From Lyophyllum atratum (Eukaryota > Basidiomycota > Agaricomycetes > Agaricales > Lyophyllaceae), in assembly GCA_014905825.1 (NCBI GenBank), contig JACGCN010000004.1:2480001-2544000 (forward strand): a DNA stretch of 64,000 nt, given 5' to 3'. The position numbers and the translations under genes are program-made. The notes under the pieces were generated by a model. It was not told the origin of the DNA. It searched no databases and saw only the letters and a list, made by a program, of their open reading frames with translations. Below, in pieces: positions 56,990-64,000 of the stretch (within the stretch, counting starts at the first letter, position 1; the number at the start of each line of letters is the position of its first letter).

Positions 56990-57846
56990 TGTTATGGTCC
57001 GTTCGTAACGTTGGTGTATTCCAATGAATACACAATTTCGTAGTTTAAGCTGAAGATTCTAAGTGTCGCGCTGAGAGACTTATGAATCCGTGAGAATGTT
57101 TAAGAGAATAGAAGTTGTTGTCTTAAATCCTAATCTATCGACCTTACACGTAACCGAAAACTAGCGCGAAGCAATAGTATTCAGTAGACTTAATCCTAGC
57201 GCGAAGCAATAGGGATTAAGTTGATTTCGAACGATTTGATAGCGCGAAGCAGTATCTAACGTCCAATGTAGTCGTGAGTAACGAATACTTAGAGTTCACA
57301 CAGTGATAAGGGTTCAAAAGATAAAAGATTATTCTATCTAATCTCGCATACAAGTCTTTTATCTAAAGTGAACTTTTATTCTAGAATCTTCTCGCGAGTT
57401 CTCCAAGTGTTGAGAACTCGCTAAGTCCTTCCGGCGTGATCCTGATTTCAGAAGTAAGTGCGCGTGTTGCCTCGAATTAGATGTCTCTCGGCGTTTAGCG
57501 CTGAATTCAGAGTCAGCACGCTGACTGATCAATGTGCGCCGGAAGTCCAGAGTTCAACTCTTGAAGATTGAAGATTTATTGGGGTCAGCGCGTTTAGAGA
57601 TCAACGCGCGTCAATAAGTCTAGAGTTCAATCCTTAAGGGTTGAAAACTTATTTGAATTCTAGCGCGTTCGTAGTTCAACGGTCAACGCGCGTCAAGTTC
57701 AATTCCTAGAAGTTGAAATGTTTTTAGAATACAAAATTGAGTTTTTACTAACAGTTGAATGTTAGTTGAAGTAAAAGTAAGTGAAAAGTCAGTCGTAATC
57801 AAAGGTAAAGTAACGATAAAAGGTAAGTATCGGTAGTACCATAACA
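56990..57846 (-). repeat. 5' LTR (857 bp)
   Basis: Right-hand LTR, the 5' LTR in the element's orientation; I found no difference from 48124-48980 by eye. It must contain the promoter and polyadenylation signal. Confidence 0.95.
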
Positions 57847-57851
57847 CACTC
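57847..57851. repeat. Target site duplication, right (CACTC)
   Basis: Second copy of the 5-bp target duplication flanking the LTR element. Confidence 0.95.
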
Positions 57852-58649
57852 ACTGACTTTGAGATATGGAAGAAACCGACCTACTTGACAACGACGACCT
57901 ACCGGAAATTGGTCCCGAGGCCGATTCCGACTCTGATTCTGATTAAGGGTTTCCCTTCACTATTTTATTTCTAACCCAACTTCCCATTTCACTTTCGAAG
58001 TTGCCTTTTCAAATTGCGCAACTCCAAGGGGTTTTCTGGCAATGAAGGGATCTGAGCCTGTCGCCGTTCTTACATTTTCTTGATTCCTTTTGTTTTTCCT
58101 TGACTTATTTTCACACCAGATATTGACAAGACGACTTCAAGAAATTCACAAAACAGCAAATTTATTATGTACAAGTATTTTTTCGTTACCGAGCTAGAGG
58201 CTGAGCCTCGGATTGTCGCTTACCTCTTCATCAGTCGGCTCGTCAACCTCTTTCTTGGGAGGAACCCCATATGCGTGTTGAGGATGGCATGGGTCTCCCA
58301 AATTTTCTTCTCAACTTCTTCCATATATCCTCGCGTGTTCCACGTCACGGAGGACCTGGTCTTTGGTCATGTTCGCGTGATACGGGCCTCGGTGAAGGTC
58401 GCAGATGATTCCACAGTTCATCAGGCGCATGGCCGGCGTGAGGGTGGGCCCTGTATGGTCTGAGCACTGCAACCTTGATTTTGCGCATTTCTACGAGTCT
58501 GCCTGCACCGGCGGAATGTTGCACCTCGGTACTCACTTACCGAGGTTTTCATGATGCGGATACCGAGGTTCGCTGAGCTCGACTTGTTCACCATTTCCAT
58601 ACTCGTCTGCACGTGATGTAGGCCACCGGTCCCCTGAGGCCTACCTCCT
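57852..58649. other. Interrupted host or older-element sequence right of the retrotransposon
   Basis: Joined to 48000-48123 it is the pre-insertion site. A short plus-strand frame at 57866 encodes MEETDLLDNDD and an acidic DSDSDSD end. On the minus strand 58190-58470 reads PAMRLMNCGIICDLHRGPYH and VPPKKEVDEPTDEEVSD with stops, resembling the remnant of a gene or older element. No intact gene. Confidence 0.4.
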
Positions 58650-59272
58650 AGCTAGTGCGAGAGGAGGTGCGACGGATAAACCAGGTGCGAAACCAGGTGC
58701 GACGGTAAAAACCAGTTGTCAGGTGAGGTGCGAAACCAGGTGCGAGAGCAGGTGCGACGGATAAACCAGGTGCGAGAGGAGGTGCGACAGTATAAACCAG
58801 GTGCGAGACCAGGTGCGAGAGGAGGTGCGACGGAGAAGCCAGGTGCGAGAGCAGGTGCGAGAGGAGGTGCGACAGTATAAACCAGGTGCGAGAGCAGGTG
58901 CGAGAGGAGGTGCGACGGTATAAACCAGGTGCGAGACCAGATGCTGTTAGGAGGTCCGACGGATAAACCAGGTGCGACGGGTGAGGGGAGGTGCGAGAGG
59001 AGGTGCGACGGGTGAGGGGAGGTGCGAATGGTACAAGGGGAGGTGCGAAGCCAGGTGCAACGGTATAAACCAGGTGCGAGACCAGGTTTGGCATGGACAC
59101 ATGGTATACTTGGTTATCGCGCAGGCTTTGTCTGCGACTCAGCTGGTGGTCCCGGGTTCAATCCCCGGGTGTGTCATCATATCTTTCGGCATAATGTTTT
59201 ATAATTGTGATCTTTCTTTGCACCTTTCTCTCAAAACGTCGTGTTTCTAGTGATTTTCGCGTGAATGCTGAC
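58650..59272 (+). repeat. Composite minisatellite repeat, unit 3
   Basis: About 440 bases of AGGTGCGA variants (spacers CGGATAAACC, CAGTATAAACC, GAGACC, GAGAGG) lead into a tRNA-like sequence (59095-59176) and the same tail as unit 1. The head is missing at its left side. Confidence 0.8.
59095..59176 (+). repeat. tRNA-like sequence in minisatellite unit 3
   Basis: 82 bases, nearly the same as 47379-47460 but with a perfect anticodon-like stem CGCAG/CTGCG around GCTTTGT and T-arm CCGGG-TTCAATC-CCCGG. The loop lacks T33, so decoding is doubtful. It is the less decayed of the two copies. Confidence 0.6.
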
Positions 59273-59590
59273 GGGGTAAAGTTGCGTGCTCCTGGAAGTA
59301 AATAAGTCACGTGACGTGGACCGTCATTCAGCGTAATTGAGGTGTAAAGTGGAAAAAGTGGAAACCCAGGTGCGAAACCAGGTGAGACGGATAACCCAGG
59401 TGCGACGGGAGGTGCGACGGGAGGTGCGACATATAAACCAGGTGCGAAAGGGTTAAGGGGAACGGGAGGTGCGACGGATGACCCAGGTGCGATGGATGAG
59501 ACCAAGTGCGAGAGGAGGTGTGACGGATGAGGGGAGGTGCGACGGGAGGTGCGAATGGTACAAGGGGAGGTACGGAACCAGGGTCGACTA
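59273..59590 (+). repeat. Composite minisatellite repeat, unit 4 (truncated)
   Basis: The head GGGTAAAGTTGCGTGCTCCT is followed by about 200 bases of AGGTGCGA variants, then the array ends abruptly at CAGGGTCGACTAG (59578-59590). Confidence 0.75.
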
Positions 59591-59949
59591 GTGTTGCACC
59601 GGCTCCGGCACGAGCCGACGGCAGCTGACTTTTAAACTGCGGCTTGATCACGGCTTCTACCGCCTCGGCCCGTCGTGTTTTCGGCCCAGGATCGAGCCAC
59701 GTGGGCTGCCCTGAGCAGCCCCGAGCTGGTGCAATCCACCATGCCACCTCGGCGCCGGCCCCCTCTGCTGCTACATCCTTGCTCTCCTCGCGCGCAGAGC
59801 ATCATTTGATCGTCGTCCTCAGCACGGCGGAGCTGTATGGCAGGTGACTCTTGTCCCTTCCTTTTCCTGTCCATTACCCCCCACCTTCAGTCGTTTACTC
59901 CCGCACGGCATACATACTCACCCGCCTCTCATTTCCGTCTTTATTATAG

Positions 59950-61118
59950 TTGCAAACAGCGTGGCTGTTCTGCGTTTTGTCCGAACAGGAGCCTCATCAC
60001 AGGCCAGGGGACTCGGTGCGTTTTCTTCTTCCTCTTCACTTGCCCTCTTCCCGGCCTCACATGTGTACTAGTACCGTGTTCCCCCAGCTTCGTTCTCGCA
60101 GACAACGAGAAACTGCACCAGAAGATCGCAGCGATGAGCGAACGCATCTGGCAGCTCGAGAACACGCTCGCGATCCTGCAGTCGACCCAGACGCGCGACA
60201 CGCACCCGCTCCTCCACCGCGAGCTCCTCAAGATCAAGAGCAGCATCAAGGTGACACTCCGCCGTTGAGAGCGAGGAGGGCTTGCCCCCAATGGAGGAGG
60301 ACGTGGAGGAGAGCCAGACGATCGATGCGTTTGGGACGCTGGCGATACGGGATGATGAGGTGGCGACGTTTTATGGGCGTTCTGCGGCCTCAGAGGTGTG
60401 TTGTTCCCTTCCCTCGTCCCTCGCGTTTTTGCTAATGATAGCTGAATGGGCATGTAGAGTCTCCTCTTGATATGTGTCTACCCTTGCCCCTGCTCCCCTC
60501 GCACACCTACCTAACACCCGCGTTCCACACACCCAGGGCGAAGCCTCATCATCAAGCCCGCAATCACGACCTCGACCACCTTGTGCGGACTTACCTCCAG
60601 CCATGGAACGAAGCCCACCGCCTGTGCGAGCTGTACATGGAGCAAGCCCTGTGGTCGGTGCCGTCATGCGCCGTCAGGTCGCGGAAGAAGTGCTCCCCCT
60701 GTTGTACGACGCCGCCCCCCGGCCCCCTCCCTTTCCCTCGCCTGCTGTACCCCCCTCCGCCTCTTCCACACCCTCGTTACCCCCGCTGAACCAGGACCCA
60801 AACCCACCCACCCAAACCCCACACAACCTCGCCCTCCTCTTCATCCTCTTCACCTTCGGAGCCCTCATCGACACCTTCCGCGCCGCGCCCCCCAACAACT
60901 CGAAGGCGACGGCGGGGGCGTATTATGAGCTGACGAAGGCGGCGCTGGGACTGGCGCCGGTGATGGAGAGGCCGCTGGCGGTGGCGACTTTGCATCAGCC
61001 CATGACACGTTCCAGCATCACCAGAGACGGGCGCCGACGAGTCCGGGGCCTGCGATTGCAGCGCCGAGGGAGATGGAGGATGATAGAGACCGGCGAGTGG
61101 GGGTGGGATGGAGGTTGA
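59950..61118 (+). pseudogene. Zn2Cys6 fungal transcription factor, truncated and frameshifted
   Basis: After a splice acceptor at 59948 the sequence encodes SCKQRGCSAFCPNRSLITGQ, the second half of a Zn2Cys6 finger (the first four Cys are absent upstream). A second exon gives FVLADNEKLHQKIAAMSERI and the linker helix QLENTLAILQS with HPLLHRELLKIKSSI. Then come ESQTIDAFGTLAIRDDEVAT, FYGRSAASE, and a piece of the fungal-specific regulatory domain in two frames (YLQPWNEAHRLCELYMEQAL, then VAEEVLPLLYD and LALLFILFTFGALIDTFRAA). The frame change near 60665 and the lost DNA-binding half make it a pseudogene. Its left border coincides with the end of the minisatellite repeats, which may have replaced the 5' end. 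Confidence 0.75.
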
Positions 61119-61941
61119 GGTTGAGGGGGAGGGGGATGTCGAGCTGGACCTTTTGGAGGCAGCGGATGCTGCGGCGGCGAATGGTAGTTCGTCGGCGGGT
61201 GGAGGGAAGCTGAAGTTGAGGGGTTGTCGGGTCGCGTTTCGTTTGTCGGGTCATTTCCTGTTTGGATGGAGTATTGTTTTCGTGCGCGTTTCGGTCGTTC
61301 TTTTCTGCGATATCTTATCTCCGGACACACATATCATTCTAACATATCACTACTGACACCATACATATATACCCCACACTCCAAGTTGTGTACGCAGATG
61401 GGCAACAGATTTGGGATCTAGTAGATTGAGGTGAATAGGAAATAGGACTGACATATCTGCCTCTGGAGAAACATTAGCTCATAGCACGTAGGGACATACG
61501 CAAGGGCCTGACTAGGATTTTGGCCCCCCAGATGGACAGGTTGTCCATTTATTCCCACGGACAGAGCGCAGATCCTGCCAACATGAACTATGTACGCCAC
61601 CAGCCTGCCAAATTTTCGCGCAAACATCTACCTCCTGCAGGCGGCCAAGGAGGCCCTTCCTGAGCAAGTCACCTCCTCTATGACCCCTGTGCTAACACAC
61701 CCATCCACCGCCCGGCTTTGATCGTCCGGACTCAGGCCAGAACCGCTTGTCGCGCCCAAGCGCGACCTCCGCCACAGCGAAGAGTGTGAGGGTGTACCGC
61801 CTACTGTATACATCTCATCTGGCTTTCAGCTATAGGCTGGTCGTGTGGTGTCGCGTTCTTCAGGTAAGTTATTCTCGATTGGCTTGCTGCACATCTTGAT
61901 TATCATGTACGGGACAGCAGCAGCGACAACAACACTACAGC
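61119..61941. other. Intergenic with partial local duplication
   Basis: A segment around 61634-61728 (GCAGGCGGCCAAGGAGGCCC) is repeated at 61945-62044 (GCAGGCGGCCCAGGAGGCCC), each followed by CTCTATGACcCCTG-like and CCGCCCGGCTTTGATCGTC sequence. No intact gene seen. Confidence 0.45.
61507..61556 (+). repeat. Direct repeat, left copy
   Basis: CCTGACTAGGATTTTGGCCC and the following 30 bases recur with few changes at 63951-64000, about 2.4 kb away. The pair brackets the GATA pseudogene region. Confidence 0.6.
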
Positions 61942-62826
61942 ATGCAGGCGGCCCAGGAGGCCCTTCCTGAAACTGCTGTGCCCTCACAAGTCAACCCCCT
62001 CTATGACACCTGCGCTAATACCTCCATCCGCCGCCCGGCTTTGATCGTCGTTGGACTTGATTATGCGCCTGGCATACGCCTCGACCTCGTCATCGTCTCC
62101 CTCTACACCCACACGGCAATCACCAAAGGCCAGTCTAATCCCCATCCCTAGCGCTCCGACCACGCCCATCCGCACACGATCGATCCCTCGCACTCCCACC
62201 ACGCCCACCACGCCCACCATGCACACCCAACTCTCCCGCTCACTCCCGACCTCGCCACACCGTACAGAGTGGATCTCGCTGCCAAAAACCGCGCACCCCA
62301 CCCCTGCTCTCAGTTTCCACATCGACATCGACGATCACCCCCAAAATCTTCCTCGCCCAAACACCTCTCTCCCAAGACCCATTCCCCGACCAGCCCGTCA
62401 CGTCTCCCGGTTCTCGTCCGTGCCTGGACGCGCTCTACTTCCGCCCGCCCGAGCCCCATCGCGAAACAGCGCCCTCGCAAGCATTCTCCTCGCCCCCTTG
62501 CAACCGTGCCTCATCTTCTTCTTCCAATTCGTCAGACTCCTCCGCCTCTTCTGCCACCCCCCTCCTCCCTCGCCGTACTCTTCTCCCGTGGCGGGTCTGC
62601 AACAGGCTCCGCGAAGAGCGTGACGTTCGTGGACGAGCCGACTGTACACTATCCCTACATGGCGGAGTACCGGGAACACGACTACATGTACGACGAGGCA
62701 CAGTATGGCAGTGGGGACGAGGACGACGGGGGCGGGGATGACAGATCTAGCGTCGGCTCTGACGCCGGGATGAGCAAAAACGCGCTGGCCTGGGAGATGG
62801 GTATGGACGTCGAGAGTTTGATCTGA
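61942..62826 (+). pseudogene. Broken Ser/Pro-rich gene, possibly the 5' part of the GATA factor
   Basis: A first frame (61942-62151) and an overlapping one from about 62070 encode low-complexity STSSSSPSTPTRQSP and TPTTPTTPTMHTQLS sequence. From about 62620 a different frame gives SAKSVTFVDEPTVHYPYMAE, an acidic DEDDGGGDDRSS stretch and NALAWEMGMDVESLI before a stop at 62826. Changes of frame between the parts suggest decay. The family is not recognised. Confidence 0.35.
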
Positions 62827-63090
62827 GCGTCGACTATGACGAGGGTGTGAACTTGGACGCGGAGCTGCAGCTTGATATTGGGCAGATGTATGTCGCGCTG
62901 GAGCGGATCCGCGTTGAAGGGATTGAGGATGTGGAGGAGCAAGAGGACAATGATGTTTGTGGCGAGGAATGAAGTGTTGAGGAGGAGCGGGGACGGGATG
63001 TCAAAATCAGCAAGAAACCGTCGATGTTCTAGGCTGTCGTCCCCATCCCTAAACTCTCCCTCGATGCTCATCCCCTGTCCACCGAATAGG

Positions 63091-63643
63091 GCAATGTTGC
63101 AATTGCCACACCACCGTGACGCCACTCTGGAGGAAGGAAGACAAGGGGAAGGTCGCAATGTGTAAGTTGTTTTTCTTATTCTTCGAATTCATCCATTCCT
63201 CCTTCAATGCCCTTGCTTACGCGTGAACGATTAGGTGTGGGCTCTACTATAAACTACATGGCTCGGCCAGGCTAATTTCCATGAAGTCGGACATTATTCG
63301 CAAGCGGTCGAGGCACGATGCTTGTACCGGCGGTAGCAACTTCTCCAACACCCCCTCTGCCAGCCCCAGCATCAGCCGCCGCACCTCTCCCGCCTGCGAG
63401 GCCTCCCCTATTTTTCCTCCCGACTCCTGCACCAGGCAGATGAGCTACGACTACAGCGAGGAGCTCGACTGCCTCCTCACGCAGTGTGAGCTTCTCGGCG
63501 TGCTCGAGCAGGACCTGAGCCAGCAGCAGATGTTCCACACATTCCGGTCCCCCGGTCTTTACCACCCCAACTACCTCGCAAAGGTGTACACCATGTCCTC
63601 TGACCCGCTCCCCTTCCCATCCACGGACAGTGCCGTCGCATGA
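63091..63643 (+). pseudogene. GATA-type zinc-finger transcription factor, frameshifted in the finger
   Basis: Exon pieces 63091-63161 and 63235-63643 are separated by an intron with donor GTAAGT and acceptor TTAG. The first encodes QCCNCHTTVTPLWRKEDKGK, the N-terminal half of a GATA finger with its CxNC pair. The second encodes CGLYYKLHGSARLISMKSDI then RKRSRHDA, the C-terminal half and the basic tail. Between them the CNAC pair is lost: the DNA reads GTCGCAATGT where a working finger needs one more base (GTC TGC AAT G..), so a single-base deletion breaks the frame. Downstream the frame runs to a stop at 63643 with a short Ser/Pro-rich region, far less than usual for these factors. Nitrogen or iron regulators of this type bind GATA sites in DNA. 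Confidence 0.75.
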
Positions 63644-63950
63644 TCATGGACTCTGCGTCCGAGCTGCCTCCTTTGCCACGTCGTATTTGTCCTACAACGA
63701 CGGCTGCTCGACAAGTATATCTACCGGTTTTACTTGTGCATACATACCCTCTAGCTAATCATCATTGACAACGTCCTTGGTACCTTTGTCTATCATATCA
63801 TTCCCAGTTTATCAGTGACACCATATATACACGCCGTGCGTCCGCCATCAGACTTATGGATTTATAAAGTTCTCGTAGTCTTGATACCGAATTGTTCAAT
63901 ACAGAGACTGAGCGGCAGACAGAGATTGAGCGACAGACCTAGGGAAAGAC
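63644..63950. other. Intergenic right end
   Basis: Nothing recognised apart from short GAGCG(G/A)CAGACAGAGA-like direct repeats near 63908-63938. Confidence 0.4.
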
Positions 63951-64000
63951 CCTGACCGGGATTTTGCCCTCCAAGATGGACAGCTTGTCCATATATTCCC
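63951..64000 (+). repeat. Direct repeat, right copy
   Basis: CCTGACCGGGATTTTGCCCT and following bases to ATATATTCCC match 61507-61556. It runs to the window edge and may continue beyond. Confidence 0.6.

Larger units (their letters stand above)
48124..57846 (-). mobile_element. Complete Ty3/gypsy LTR retrotransposon (chromovirus)
   Basis: A 9723-bp element in minus orientation: 5' LTR 56990-57846, primer binding site, Gag-Pol frame 56910-50002, accessory frame 49896-49019, polypurine tract, 3' LTR 48124-48980, flanked by CACTC. The LTRs have the same length (857 bp) and I found no difference by eye. Gag-Pol is intact. Domain order protease, reverse transcriptase, RNase H, integrase, chromodomain defines a chromovirus of the Metaviridae. 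The data fit a very recent, possibly autonomous insertion. Confidence 0.96.

Noticed and set aside
1..64000. CRISPR arrays, bacterial operons, riboswitches
   Set aside because: No regularly spaced identical repeats with unique spacers; spliced genes and nuclear tRNAs show this is eukaryotic DNA.

Overview
The window is nuclear DNA from a filamentous basidiomycete fungus, most likely an Agaricomycete. The genes are split by many short GT..AG introns (about 50-90 nt), the protein families are typically agaricomycete, and the right half holds a Ty3/gypsy chromovirus. Gene models here were spliced by hand from reading frame, splice signals and family knowledge. No database search was possible.

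Layout. At 1-928 lies the N-terminal part of a recyclin-1-type F-box gene. Two intron-containing tRNA-Glu genes follow (3596-4140). Two paralogous isoprenylcysteine carboxyl methyltransferase (ICMT)-like genes occupy 4190-6639. Next come an MFS transporter (10168-12408), a RidA/YjgF protein with a signal peptide (13573-14166), an aldo/keto reductase (16682-17924), an aldehyde dehydrogenase (18758-21197), a Vps4-like AAA protein whose catalytic residues are lost (22123-24062) and an acetyl-CoA acyltransferase (24425-25864). Between 26090 and 36900 a block carrying one class I sesquiterpene synthase is present three times: two copies look intact and the third has a one-base deletion. Tandem tRNA-like repeats lie between the copies. 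A 16-exon class II DAHP synthase (38982-44113) is divergent from a third ICMT-like gene (44569-45324).

From 46563 the window is repeat-dominated. A composite repeat made of an AGGTGCGA minisatellite plus a tRNA-like sequence contains a complete 9.7-kb Ty3/gypsy element (48124-57846). The element has 857-bp LTRs that look identical, a 5-bp target duplication, one 2302-residue Gag-Pol frame with a C-terminal chromodomain, and an extra spliced open reading frame downstream of pol. The right end (59950-64000) holds broken transcription factor genes (Zn2Cys6 type and GATA type) and short direct repeats.

How the genes may work together. Sesquiterpene synthases, a transporter, an aldo/keto reductase, an aldehyde dehydrogenase, a thiolase able to act on acetyl-CoA units and three membrane methyltransferases within about 41 kb resemble a terpenoid biosynthetic locus enlarged by local duplication. 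The grouping is inference. No P450 and no intact pathway regulator were recognised in the window.
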